The notes under the pieces were generated by a model. That model worked only from the letters and a program-made list of their open reading frames with translations. It was not told where the DNA came from and did no database searches. From JAEZBP01 sp963832725 (lineage in GTDB: Bacteria > Myxococcota_A > Polyangia > Polyangiales > Sandaracinaceae), in assembly GCA_963832725.1 (NCBI GenBank), contig CAWHVG010000001.1:806001-870000 (forward strand): a stretch of DNA of 64,000 nucleotides. The letters run 5' to 3'. Below are positions 8,018-17,900 of the stretch, in pieces. Position 1 is the stretch's first letter, and each line of letters starts with the position of its first letter. A program made the position numbers and the translations under genes.

Positions 8018-9412
8018 GCCAGACCGGCGCCGATTCGACCCTCGCCGACGTCGCCCGCCTCGAGGACATCGTCGACCGCGGCGCGCTGGCGGAGGTCTGC
8101 CGCTCGTTTTTCGAGCTCTTCTCGCTGCCGATCCGCGTGTTCTCGCGCGACGGCACGCTCCTCGCGGACGTGCACGAGACGCGCGAGGTCTGCCGCTACG
8201 TGAACTCGCTGGGGCAAGGTCGGAGCGCGTGCTCGACGCTGGTCGGCGAGGTGAAGGACATCGATCCCCAAGACGGAATGGTGGTGCACCCCTGCTTCAC
8301 CGGCGCCGTCTACCGCATCGCGCCGATCGACTACCAGGGCCGGCGGCTCGGCCGCTTCGTGCTCGGCCCTTATCTGCCCGCCGAGCTCAAGGAGGTCCCG
8401 CGCTCGCTCCTGGTCCTCGATCCCGACGTCGATCGCGAGGCCGCTCGGGCCGCGCTCGGCGAGATGCCGCGCGTCCGGCTGGAGACGGCCGAGCGCCTGG
8501 CAGGGCATCTCTCGCGCGTGCTCGATCTCATCATCTTCAGCGGCCATCGCGCGTTCTTGACGAGCGAGATGCACGTCGCCAGCGTGCGCGAGAGCTACCG
8601 CGAGCTCTCCGAGAAGAACGATGCATTGCAGGAGGCCTACGACCGACTGAAAGAGCTCGACCGGCTCAAGTCGAACTTCCTGGCTACCGTGAGCCATGAG
8701 CTCCGGACGCCGCTGACGTCGATCATCGGATACTCGGACATGCTGGCAACGGGCATCGCCGGCGAGCTCAACGAAGAGCAAGCCGAGTTCGTCGACACCA
8801 TTCGCAGCAAAGGCGATCATCTTCTCGCGTTGATCTCGAGCATTCTCGACCTGAACAAGCTCGAACAAGGCAAGATGACCGTCGACCGCCAACCGATTCG
8901 ATCCCGCGGCGCTGGTGGAGGACGTGGCCAAGACCCTCACGCCTTCGGCGGCGAAGAAGGACGTGGTCATGGAGGTCGAGCTGGGCGAGGAACTCCCGAC
9001 CATCGAGGCGGACCCGGTGCGGCTCAGGCAGGTGCTCTTCAACCTGGCCGAGAACGCGGTGAAGTTCTCGCCGCGGGGCGGGCGCGTGGTCGTGGGTGCC
9101 CGAACGGTGGAGCTCGCGTCCGAGGACGACGACGAGATGGGCTTCGTGCTCATGGCGGCGCCGGAGCGCGCGGTGGAGCTCTCGGTCAAAGACACCGGGC
9201 CCGGCATCCCTCAGGCGGAGCAGGAGCGCATTTTCGACGCCTTCTACCAGGTGGACGGCAGCTCCACACGCGAGCACGGCGGCACCGGCCTCGGCTTGTC
9301 GATCGTCAAGCGGCTGGTCGACGCGCACGGCGGCCGCGTGTGGGTGGAGAGCGCGCCGGGCGAAGGGGCGACCTTCCGGCTCACCATCCCGGAGAGCGCG
9401 GCCGAGGAGTGA
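8014..9412 (+). CDS. PocR-domain sensor histidine kinase (one-base frameshift in the sequence)
   Basis: This is a soluble two-component sensor kinase of about 465 residues. Residues 30-185 form a PocR-type sensory domain, with spaced cysteines in EVCRYVNSL, SACSTLVG and HPCFTGA and the closing GRFVLGPYLPAEL. A short coiled coil leads to HisKA with H228 in SHELRTPLTSIIGYSDML. The HATPase has the N box NLAENAVKFSP, DTGPGIP and GTGLGLSIVKRLV. No membrane helix or receiver domain is present. An extra base in GATTC at 8895-8899 breaks the frame between HisKA and HATPase; removing it rejoins the two halves as RQP(I/F)DPAALVEDV. The start overlaps the MglA-like GTPase stop (ATGA). Confidence 0.88.
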
Positions 9413-9563
9413 CGTTCCGTCTCATCCGACGTCGATCCACTGGATCCCACCCCGCTCTGCGAGCCGGGATCCCTCGTCCTCCACCTGCTCGACGGCGCAG
9501 TGTCGGCACGACGGTGTTCCTCCTCGGTCAGCCTCGCACCGAAGCCATGGATCGGAATCGACA

Positions 9564-9806
9564 TTGAGCACCAAGCCGTATACGGACAAGCAGGGCCAGT
9601 ACCTCGCGTTCATCCACCTGTACACGAAGCTCAACAGGCGGCCGCCGGCTGAAACCGACATGCAGCGGTACTTCGGGACAGCCCCGCCGAGCGTCCACCG
9701 CATGGTCGTCGAGCTGGAGAAAAAGGGGCTCATCACGCGGGTGCCCCGTCAGGCTCGAAGCATCCGCGTTGCGCTTCCGCCGGACGCCATCCCAGATCTC
9801 GAATGA
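9564..9806 (+). CDS. LexA-type winged-helix DNA-binding protein without a peptidase domain
   Basis: This 80-residue protein has only the N-terminal DNA-binding fold of LexA-like repressors: KQGQYLAFIHLYTKLNRRPP, then a recognition region (MQRYFGTAPPSVHRMVVELE) and a basic wing (KGLITRVPRQARSIRV). The S24 autoprotease half of LexA is absent. Stand-alone versions of this domain are common small regulators of unknown target. The start is TTG 9564 with GGA seven bases upstream. It lies 151 nt after the kinase and 82 nt before thiL, so its operon membership is unclear. Confidence 0.8.
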   Translation: MSTKPYTDKQGQYLAFIHLYTKLNRRPPAETDMQRYFGTAPPSVHRMVVELEKKGLITRVPRQARSIRVALPPDAIPDLE

Positions 9807-9888
9807 CTCCTCGACCGATCATCTCTCCCATGCGGGAGAACGACATGTTCGAGGCAGGCCCCGAGGACGCCTAGCGAGGCCGGAACGC

Positions 9889-10830
9889 GTGGACGAGTTC
9901 GCCCTCATCGCCGCCATCCGCGCCCGCCTCACGCGACGGGCGCCGCCCGGCGTCACCCTCGGCATCGGCGACGACGCCGCCGTTCTGGCGCCGATGGCCG
10001 GCGGCGCCGTGCTCTCCGTCGACGTGGCCGTCGAGGGCGTCCACTTCGATCGGCGCTGGCTGCGCACGGAGGACGTGGGCTGGCGCAGCTACACGGCGGC
10101 GCTCAGCGATTCCGCGGCGATGGGCGCTTCCCCGAAAGCGGGGCTCCTCTCGTTGATCCTGCCGGCGGACGTGCCCGACGACGACGTGCTGGCGATCGTG
10201 GAGGGCGTCGCGGAAGCGGCGGAGGCGTGCGGCGCACCGGTGGTGGGCGGGAACGTCTCCTCGGGCGCGCAGCTCTCGATCACCTCGACGGTGGTCGGCG
10301 AGGCCGGTGCGAACGTGCTGACGCGGAGCGGCGCGCGGCCCGGCCACGCCGTGTACGTGACGGGGACGGTGGGCACCGCGGCGCTCGGGTTGGCGCTCTT
10401 GGCGACCGGGCGGAGCGAGCTCGAGGGCGCAACGCCCTTCGTGGACCGCTGGCGGCGGCCCCGCGCGCGCTTCGACGCAGCCGACGCCCTGCGCCGTGTC
10501 GCGCGGAGCGCGGTGGACGTCTCCGACGGGCTGGTCGCCGACCTCGTTCACATCTGCGAGGCCAGCGGCGTGGGGGCGACGATCGAAGTCGCGCGGCTCC
10601 CGCTCGCGCCGAAACACGAGACCTTGGCCGCGGCGATCGGCCGTGACGGAGCCGATCTCGCGCTGGCGGGCGGCGAGGACTACGAGCTGCTCTTCACCGC
10701 GCCGCCGGGCACCGTGAGCCCCGACATGGCGACCGCCGTCGGCAGCATCGAGGAAGGCGACCGCGTCCGCGTCCTCGAGCCGAGCGGCGCGGAACGTTCG
10801 CTCGCCACGTCCGGGCATCGACACCGCTGA
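9889..10830 (+). CDS. thiL: Thiamine-monophosphate kinase ThiL
   Basis: ThiL phosphorylates thiamine monophosphate to the cofactor thiamine pyrophosphate in the cytoplasm. The 313-residue product begins VDEFALIAAI, matching the ThiL N-terminus, followed by GIGDDAAVL (metal/ATP binding), SVDVAVEGVHF, the AALSDSAAMGA segment, GGNVSSG, DVSDGLVADLVHIC and GGEDYELLFTAP. All are PurM/ThiL signatures in the expected order. The start is GTG 9889. The last 12 codons overlap one copy of a 40-bp duplicated sequence, so the extreme C-terminus (SGHRHR) may be altered relative to relatives. Confidence 0.94.
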   Translation: MDEFALIAAIRARLTRRAPPGVTLGIGDDAAVLAPMAGGAVLSVDVAVEGVHFDRRWLRTEDVGWRSYTAALSDSAAMGASPKAGLLSLILPADVPDDDVLAIVEGVAEAAEACGAPVVGGNVSSGAQLSITSTVVGEAGANVLTRSGARPGHAVYVTGTVGTAALGLALLATGRSELEGATPFVDRWRRPRARFDAADALRRVARSAVDVSDGLVADLVHICEASGVGATIEVARLPLAPKHETLAAAIGRDGADLALAGGEDYELLFTAPPGTVSPDMATAVGSIEEGDRVRVLEPSGAERSLATSGHRHR

Positions 10831-10877
10831 GCCGTGCGTCCGCGTTCTCGAGCCGAGCGGCGCGGAACGTTCGCTCG
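10770..10877. repeat. Direct duplication of about 40 bp at the thiL 3' end
   Basis: A near-identical stretch of about 40 bp, containing CGAGCCGAGCGGCGCGGAAC, occurs at about 10767-10805 (inside the end of thiL) and again at about 10839-10877 just after its stop. The copies differ by about one base (gtcctc versus gttctc). The second copy abuts the hemerythrin-like remnant, suggesting a local duplication or recombination joint. Confidence 0.7.
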
Positions 10878-10878
10878 A

Positions 10879-11060
10879 GTGCCGGTCGACGGCGCGGACT
10901 GGAAGGAGCTCTTCGACGAGCTGCGGAACGAAGTGGAAGAGCACATCGCGCAGGAGCGAGACGAGATCTTCCCGCTCGTCGAGCAGGTCCTCGACGACGC
11001 TCGCGCCGAGCAGGTCGACGAGCGCTACGGGAGCAGCAAGCGGCGTGAGCGGCGGCGACA
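10879..11060 (+). pseudogene. C-terminal remnant of a hemerythrin (HHE) domain protein
   Basis: A frame from GTG 10879 reads WKELFDELRNEVEEHIAQE and then RDEIFPLVEQVLDD, which resembles the last helix pair of HHE cation-binding domains (H-x3-E followed by E-x-FP). The first half of the domain and its other histidine ligands are absent. The frame has no proper end before the convergent helicase gene. It is about 60 codons long and directly follows a duplicated piece of thiL, so a truncated, probably non-functional copy is likely. A short real protein cannot be excluded. Confidence 0.4.
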
Positions 11061-11064
11061 GGGC

Positions 11065-12993
11065 TCAAGCGAGGGGAGGCGCGTCGTCCGTCCATGCGCT
11101 CAGCCAGCCACCGGCCTGCTCGGCGTGCGCCATGAACGATTCGTAGAAGGGGTGGCGTGCGAGGGTGGCGCTGTCACCGACGACCATGAGGAAGCGACGG
11201 GCGCGCGTGATGGCGACGTTCATGCGCCGAACGTCCGTCAAGAAGCCGAGCTCGCCCTCGTCGTTGCTCCGCACGAGATCGACGATCACCGCTTCCTTTT
11301 CGCGCCCCTGGAAGCCGTCGACGGTGCCGATCTCCAGGCCGCGCGTGACCTCGTCGCGCAGAAGCTCGCGGAGCGCACGCGCCTGCGCCAAGTACGGCGT
11401 GATCACCGCCAAAGACGGCATCGTCAATCCGCGCGACGCGAGCCGCCGCACCTCCGCCGCCACCCGGTCCGCCTCGCCCGGATTGTCGGTGCTGGGATCG
11501 TCGCCGCCCCGCCGCTCGGTCCAGCCCTTGCCCGCCGTGTCGAGGAAGACCAGCGGGCCCGCTCGCTCGGGATCGGGCGCGACGCCGGGAAGCCCCTCGA
11601 GAACGTGCGCGCGAACCGAGTCGTGCGCGGAGAGCCGCCCCTCGTACATCGACTCCGAAGGGAAGCGCATCAGCGTCTCGTGCATCCGGTGCTGCACCTC
11701 GAGGAGCGTGACCAGCTCGCCGCCGGCGGCGTCGAGGCGCTCGAAGAAGGTGCGGCCGAGCCCTTCCCGCGCGGCGTCGAGATCGAGGACCGTCGGCGGG
11801 AGCTGGTGGGGGTCACCGGCCAGCGTGGCCTTCGGCGCGCGAGACAACGCGACGAGCGCGATCGGATCCGGCGCCTGCGTCGCCTCGTCGAGGACGACCC
11901 GGTCGAAGGGCAAGCGATCGAGGAGCGAGACGTCCGCGCCCGCCGCCGTGGCGCAGATGATCGGCGTCCGGGCCAAGAGCGCCTTCTGGGCGTCGCGGAC
12001 GTGCCAGCGCGCCTCGCGCAGCAAGCGGTTCGCCTCGGCCAGCCCCTCCCAGCGCTCGCGCCGGCCGATGGCACCGCGGTCGAAGCGCTTGTGTGTGCGG
12101 CGCTTGATCTCGGCCGCCTCGCGCATCCAGCGGCGCGCCACCGCGAGCTCGGGTTGATCGGCCAGGCGCGCATCGAGGCTGTGCTGCTCGACCGCGGGCG
12201 CGACACGCGCAGGGTGACCGAGACGCACGAGGGGCGCGCCAGCGTCGGCCAGCCGCTCGGCGAGGTTGTCGACGGCGGTGTTGCTGGCGGCCGTCACCAG
12301 CACGCGCTCCCCTCGCGCCACCGCACGGCGGACGACCTCGACGAGCGTACGCGTCTTGCCCGTGCCGGGCGGCCCGAGGATCAGCGAGAGCGTCTCGGCG
12401 GCGAGCGCGCGCTCCACCGCCTCGCGCTGGGGCGTGTTCAGATCCGGATCGAGCGCCGGTTCCACCGTCCGGCGATCGAAGCGGGGCGGCGCCAAGCCCA
12501 GGAGCACGTCGCGCAGCGGCGAGAGCGCGTCGCCGCGAGGCAGACCGGCGAAGCGCGCGATGGCCCGATCGCCGCGCTGGAAGGTCGCCTCCGGATCGTC
12601 GAGGTCGAGCTTGAACCCACCGTCGTCGAGCCGCTCGGGCGGCTCCTCGTCGAGGATGACCGCCAGCGCGTCGCGGGCCCGGCGCGAGACCACGCCGCGG
12701 ACGGCGTCCTCGCCCTCGGGATCGCCCCACCAGAGGCGCACCGGATCGCCCTGCCCCACCCGCAACGCGTCGAAGTCGACCGGCCCGCGAGCGCGGATCC
12801 AGAGGAGCGTCCGGCCCCCGGGAGCGGCGTCGCTGTCCGAGATCTCCAGGTCGCGAAGCGCGACGCCGCGACGCACGCGCTCGGCCAGCGGCACCTCCGC
12901 CCGCAGCGCGGCCGTGCGGCGCCGGCTCTCGTCGCGCTCCCGACGCCAGAGGCGGCGGAGATCGGCCAGCCATCGCTGTGCGTCGTCGCTCAC
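11065..12993 (-). CDS. Superfamily 1 DNA/RNA helicase of the UPF1/IGHMBP2 type
   Basis: The product of about 642 residues is an SF1B-type helicase. An N-terminal beta-barrel-like region (VRGVVSRRARDALAVIL) precedes the RecA folds. Motifs are Q-like LNTPQREAVERAL, Walker A GPPGTGKTRTL, motif Ia TAASNTAVDNLAERL, Walker B DEATQAPDP, motif III GDPHQLPPTV, motif IV region ITPYLAQARALRELL, motif V TVDGFQGREKEAVIV and motif VI NVAITRARR. The preferred start is GTG 12993 (VSDDAQRWLADLRRLW); the frame stays open further upstream to GTG 13149, but that part lacks protein-like composition. Bacterial members act on DNA or RNA:DNA hybrids, but the role here is unknown. It stands alone on this strand. Confidence 0.9.
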   Translation of the reverse strand: MSDDAQRWLADLRRLWRRERDESRRRTAALRAEVPLAERVRRGVALRDLEISDSDAAPGGRTLLWIRARGPVDFDALRVGQGDPVRLWWGDPEGEDAVRGVVSRRARDALAVILDEEPPERLDDGGFKLDLDDPEATFQRGDRAIARFAGLPRGDALSPLRDVLLGLAPPRFDRRTVEPALDPDLNTPQREAVERALAAETLSLILGPPGTGKTRTLVEVVRRAVARGERVLVTAASNTAVDNLAERLADAGAPLVRLGHPARVAPAVEQHSLDARLADQPELAVARRWMREAAEIKRRTHKRFDRGAIGRRERWEGLAEANRLLREARWHVRDAQKALLARTPIICATAAGADVSLLDRLPFDRVVLDEATQAPDPIALVALSRAPKATLAGDPHQLPPTVLDLDAAREGLGRTFFERLDAAGGELVTLLEVQHRMHETLMRFPSESMYEGRLSAHDSVRAHVLEGLPGVAPDPERAGPLVFLDTAGKGWTERRGGDDPSTDNPGEADRVAAEVRRLASRGLTMPSLAVITPYLAQARALRELLRDEVTRGLEIGTVDGFQGREKEAVIVDLVRSNDEGELGFLTDVRRMNVAITRARRFLMVVGDSATLARHPFYESFMAHAEQAGGWLSAWTDDAPPLA

Positions 12994-13163
12994 CGCCGGG
13001 AAGGTGCCGCGGCCGGGCCCGCGGGGCCAGCAGCCGTCCATCGCGGCACGCGGCCACATCCGGAGAGCTGGGTGAGACGCTCGAGGTGGCGCGCGCGGCC
13101 CCGGCGCGTAGATGCAGGCTCGACAGGAGCGAGCCATGAGCGCACCCACCGTAGCCCGAGCAC

Positions 13164-13523
13164 ATGACCAAGAGCCCCCACACCATCGGACGCGATCAGA
13201 CGCTCGATCGGGCCAGCGAGGTGATGAGGACGCACGGCATCCGTCACCTCCCGGTGCTGGAGGGCGGACAGCTCCTCGGCATCCTCTCCAACCGCGATGT
13301 GTACCTCATCGAGACGCTGCAAGACGTCGACCCCGCGAAGGTGACGGTCGAGGAGGCGATGAGCGCGGAGCCCTACTCCGTCACGCCGGACGCGTCCTTG
13401 TCGGAGGTCGTGAGCACCATGGCCGAGCACAAGTACGGCGCGGCGGTGGTGATGAAGGGCCGCGAGGTGGTCGGCATCTTCACGACCATCGACGCGCTGC
13501 ACGTGCTGGCCGACCGGCTCTGA
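13164..13523 (+). CDS. CBS-domain pair protein
   Basis: This 119-residue stand-alone protein is a tandem CBS (Bateman) module. Each half shows the family pattern: MRTHGIRHLPVLEGGQLLGI then SNRDV in the first, and MAEHKYGAAVVMKGREVVGI then FTTIDAL in the second. Bateman modules bind adenosine nucleotides such as AMP, ATP or NAD and usually regulate a partner. No partner domain is fused here. It is divergent from the helicase gene with about 170 nt between them. Confidence 0.9.
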   Translation: MTKSPHTIGRDQTLDRASEVMRTHGIRHLPVLEGGQLLGILSNRDVYLIETLQDVDPAKVTVEEAMSAEPYSVTPDASLSEVVSTMAEHKYGAAVVMKGREVVGIFTTIDALHVLADRL

Positions 13524-13759
13524 TCGACCGGAGCGTCTCGACGAGCGCGCAGCCTCCTGCGGCGAGCCGCTGCTGCACCGCGTGGAAGGCGTCACGGCGG
13601 GGAAGATTGGATCGACCGTGATCGCATGAGCGACGCGGTCGTCCGAGCCCGCCCAATCGACCGAGCATCGTGGCTGGCCGAATGCGTGGGGGCGAGCGCT
13701 GCTGGGGCCGGTGCATCCGCTCGCCGGTTCGGTCACGTGCGGCCCCGCCGCCGGAGCGC

Positions 13760-14647
13760 TCAGCGGGAGCGCTTGCCCTTCTTGCGGCCTCGGCCGCGCA
13801 CGCCCTGGCGGATCAGCGTGGGATCGCGGGGCGGCTTCTTGCCCACCTCCAGCGCGGCGCGGAGCGTCTCGATGGTGGAGGCCGTCTGGGCGCGGGCGCC
13901 GTGGCGGAGGGCGTCGATGGTCTTGTCCATCGTCTTCCGGATGTCGGGGTGGGTGGCCTCGGTGACCCGCTCGATCAGCCACTCGGAGCCGCCGCGGATC
14001 GTCGACGCGACCTGCGCGAGCGCGCCGGGTATCGCGGCCAGCACGTGCCGTCGGGCTTCGGAACGCTCGGCCGCGCGCGGCGCGTTGGCGACATACTCGA
14101 TGAGCCGGGTGAGCCACGAGAAGAGCGCGCTCGCGTCCTCCACGTTCTCGAGCGCCCTGCCCTCGGCCAGCACATCGAGGGCGATGGCCTGCGAGGCGAA
14201 GACGTGGTCGCGGTCATCGTGCTCCAGCCACCACTCGGCGTTCGACACAATCTGATCGACGTTGCCCTTGGCACGGGTCGCGAACGCGGCCAGCGCGCCG
14301 ACCAATCCCAGCCGAACGGAGGGACGGTCGTCGGCCGTCAGCTCGAAGATGCCCTCCCACGCGTGGCGCGAGTCGGTCTCGAAGCGCGCGATGTAGCCGT
14401 ACGCAGCGGCGATGGGCAGGAACGTCCGCGCCGAGTCCTCTTCGGGCTCCTCGCGGAAGCCGTCCAGCAACCGCCTCGCCCCTTTGCCGGCCTCGGCGAC
14501 CGCCTCACCGAACGCCGTGGCGAGTCCGCTGTTCGGCCGAGGTCCGGGCAGCCCACCGTGGCGCGCCAAGAGATCGCCGAGCCGGGACGGCCGCCCGGCC
14601 AGCGCGTCGTTCAACGCTTTGCGCAGGTCCTCGCTGCGCAGCCCCAT
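13760..14647 (-). CDS. Uncharacterised helical-repeat (HEAT-like) protein with a basic tail
   Basis: The 295-residue product has no family I can name. It is almost entirely alpha-helical, with repeated segments such as VRLGLVGALAAFATRAKGNV and DHVFASQAIALDVLAEGRAL resembling HEAT/armadillo units. It ends in a lysine/arginine-rich tail (GRGRKKGKRSR) that could bind nucleic acid or the membrane surface. There is no signal peptide or membrane helix. The start is ATG 14647; a GTG four codons upstream is possible. It is divergent from the large TPR gene at 14951. Confidence 0.75.
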   Translation of the reverse strand: MGLRSEDLRKALNDALAGRPSRLGDLLARHGGLPGPRPNSGLATAFGEAVAEAGKGARRLLDGFREEPEEDSARTFLPIAAAYGYIARFETDSRHAWEGIFELTADDRPSVRLGLVGALAAFATRAKGNVDQIVSNAEWWLEHDDRDHVFASQAIALDVLAEGRALENVEDASALFSWLTRLIEYVANAPRAAERSEARRHVLAAIPGALAQVASTIRGGSEWLIERVTEATHPDIRKTMDKTIDALRHGARAQTASTIETLRAALEVGKKPPRDPTLIRQGVRGRGRKKGKRSR

Positions 14648-14950
14648 CGTCTGGCTCACGCGCGAGCGTCTATCACTTCGCGCCGGGGCCGTCGACGCGC
14701 CGCAGCGACGACGACGAGATGCCATGTCCCCCGACCGATGAGCGCGCCGCCGCGGGCGGTCTCTCGACCCGTCGCTCCGGACGGCGCGCGAGGACGACGA
14801 AATCCTCATGGCGCCCGGACGGTGAGCCGGCCCAACACGGCTGGCTTGCATCGTCCCACGAAACGGGTCAATCGAAGCACCGGGGCTCGTCATTGGACCA
14901 TCCGCCAGGGGCGGCGGAGCGGGTTGCGCGGTCCTCCATGGGAGAGCGGG
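14648..14950. other. Divergent intergenic region, no gene seen
   Basis: This 303-nt stretch separates two divergent genes and should contain promoters for both. I see no convincing -35/-10 pair, no RNA gene and no protein-like frame. The only clear signal is the GGGAGAG ribosome-binding site just before ATG 14951. Confidence 0.5.
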
Positions 14951-17900
14951 ATGGATGCTGGAGACGAGCTGACCAAGGCGGTCGAGGCGCTGGGGAGCGC
15001 ACTCGACCGGCCGAACCTCGAGCCCGATCCGAAGCGGAGCGACTGGGAGCCGGAAGCCGAGGCCCTCTCGGCGCTGCGGCGGCAGGTCCGGGAGGATGTG
15101 CTCGCACCCTTCGCAGCCGGGATCGAAGCGCTCGACGATCTGGAGCCGGCCCATCGCGAGCGGCTGCGCAACCACACGGCGCAGCTCGTCGCCGAGGCCG
15201 CCGCGGCCCTGCATGCGTCGGGACGGCGCGACGCGGCCGCGGAGCTGCTCCGCGCGGCGCTCGACCTCGAGCCGACCGACGCGACGCGCGAGGAGCTGGA
15301 AGCGGCCGAGCGGGATCCGGGTGGGTACACGCTCCTGGTCCTGGGCCGGTGGCATCTGCGGACGGGGGACATGCGCAAGGGGGATCGCGTCCTCTCCCGT
15401 TCCCGCCGTGCCACGCGAGAGCGCGCGTTGCGGCGCATCATGGACAAGGCCCTGAACGGCCCGCGACCGCTCACCTCCGGCGCGCCGCAGCTCTTCCGCA
15501 TCAACGGTTGTGGCTTCGGGCTCTACGGCTCCCGCGACCCGTGGGACAACGGCTCGCACGTGAGCACGTACTGCGCGTGCTTGCTCTTCATCCCGGTCTT
15601 CCCTCTGACCGCGTACCGGGTGATCAACCACGGCCGCTCGTACACCTTCTTGGCGAAGGAGCGGCTGAGCCCCTTCGCCCGCGGCTACCGGGTGCTCGTC
15701 GTGGCCGCGATCGCCCTCGCCATCCTCGGCGGCGCCGCGACGTCTTATCTCCACTCTCCGAGCCGCCTGGCGCGCGTCGCGCTCGACGACGCGGCAGAGG
15801 TCGAGCAGGCCGGGCACGCCGACGAGGCCCTCCGGCGCTATCAGCGGGTGGTGGACGAGCACCCGCAGGCCGACGGCGACACCACCCGCGCCGCCGCGGT
15901 GGGCATCGTGCGCGTGCTGATCGACCGCGTCGAGGAGCCGATGACCAACGCCCGCGTGGACGAAGCGGCGCGCATCGTCCGTCGCTACGAGGCGTTGCCG
16001 TCCAACGCACGCGGCGGCGAGGCCGCCTCGCTGCTCGCCACACGGCTCGAAGCCTGGGCGGGAGAGCTCGGCGATGCGCCGGCGGATCGGCGCGCCGCGC
16101 TCCGGCTCGTGGAGCTCGGCACCAGCGTGGCCCAGGGAGCCGACCGCGAACGACTGGAAGCGAGCGCGGCCCAGCTCCACACCGAGCTCGCGCGGGGGCT
16201 GCGCGAGGACTGGCCGGTGGAGGCGCTGCACCACTACGTGGGCGCGGGCACGCCGGATGCGCTCCACGAGGCGACCGCGATCGTGACGTCGCTCGACGCC
16301 TCGCTGCTGGAGGACGCCGACGCGGACGTACGCCGGTGGAGGGAGCGCGCGACCGACGCGCCGGAGGCCGACGCCCACGTCGCCGAGCTCCGTCGCACGC
16401 TCGCCGACTGGGAGCTGGACGTCAACCGAGCGCAGGCCCTCCAGACGGGCGACGTGGAAGCGCTCGCGATCCTGCACGACGAGCGCCCCGACGATCAGGA
16501 CGCCAGCGCAGAGTTGGCCGACGCCCGCCGCGGATCCGGCGACGTCGAGGCGGCGCTCGCGCTCCTGACGGCCTACGGGCACCCCGGGCGACTGAACGCC
16601 CGGGCACAGCGCGCGCTCGCGGATTGCTATGTGGAGCAGGACCGGCTCGAGGACGCGGACGCGCTCCTCACGCGACAAGTCGAGGCTCACCTCCCCGCAC
16701 TCCTTTCGGCCCAGCGTGCATACGACGAAGCCGCGCTGCGGCGCTCGGAGACGCTGATCGCGAACGCGCGCGCCGGGCTCGAGCCGGAGCTGGAGCGGCA
16801 GCTCAACGGCGTGACCGAGCAAGCGCAGGGCCAAGCCATCGTCGACACGTGGCTCCGCGCCCGCTTGAGCTCCGACGCGGAGCTCGCAAGCCTGCGCGAC
16901 GCGTACATGCGCGAGTCCGGCGTGGTGCCCACCGTGCTCACGCTGGGAACCATCAAGCTGCGGCGCGCGCAGGAGGCCACCGGCGACGAACGCGCGGCGA
17001 TGCTGAGCGAGTCGGAGCGCCTCTTCTTGGCCATCCGCGACGAAGCCGAGGGCGTTCCCGCCTTCCACATGAGCCTCGGCCAGGTCTACCACCGGCTCGG
17101 GCGCACCGAGGAGGGCGAGCGCGAGCTGCGCGGCGTCCTCGAGGCCCACGACCCGATGACGTCGCTGCAGGTCGGGCAGACCTATCGCCAGCTCGGCCTC
17201 GAGCGCCGCGCGCGCGAGGTCGCAGAGGACGTCTACCGCCAGACACAGAGCGCGACCGGCGAGGAAGCGGCCGTGCGAAGCGGAGCGGCGATGCTCCTCG
17301 CGGTGCTGAGCGACGAGCTGGAAGACGAGGAGACGTGGCTCGCGCGCGCGTCGCAGGACGACCCCGAGGTGCGGATCCGTCTGGTGTCAGTCCGGGCCCG
17401 GCGCGCCGCTCGAGCCGGCGACCTGCGCGAAGCCGACCGCCTGCTGGCCGACGTCGTCCGTCACTACGACCAGAACGCGGAGTCCAACCCCGTGGCGGCC
17501 AACAACGCGGCCGTGGCCCATGAGCAGCGCTACCTCTGCACGGGGGACGTCCAGCAGCTCGACCAAGCCTCCCGACTGCTCGAGCGGAGCCTCCGCCTGG
17601 AGCCGGACAGCGCGCTGGTGGTGGGGAACCTCGCCGAGCAGAGCGCCTACCGCGGCCAGGTGAGGACCTTGAACCGTTGGGTCCGGACCAGCGTGCTGCG
17701 CATGGGCCCGGGGGACGCGCAGTCCCTGCTGTCGGTGCTGCGGGAGGGGCCGATGGCCGAGCAGGTGCGCGCGGCGCTGCGCGACGATCCGGGCCTGCGG
17801 CGTAGCCGGGAGCTCACCCGCCAGGAGGAGGTCTTGGCTCCTCAAAGACCGCGCGCGTGGCAGCGCGAGAAGGCATGGGACGCGGCCGCCAATGACGACG

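Noticed and set aside
8014..9412. Treating the kinase and the other frameshifted genes as pseudogenes
   Set aside because: Each needs only one base to restore a full conserved protein, several are expected to be essential, and the changes cluster at GATC or in homopolymers.
11065..12993. Helicase as part of an anti-phage defence island
   Set aside because: Neighbours are thiL, a CBS protein and a HEAT-like protein; no nuclease, effector or mobile element accompanies it.
13670..14950. A plus-strand extension that would make the TPR protein 1647 residues long
   Set aside because: The extension runs antisense to the HEAT-like gene, is Arg/Gly/Ala-rich without protein character, and ATG 14951 has a good ribosome-binding site.
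14648..17149. A minus-strand extension of the HEAT-like protein over the TPR gene
   Set aside because: It is the antisense frame of a clear coding gene and has the charge bias of a shadow frame in GC-rich DNA.
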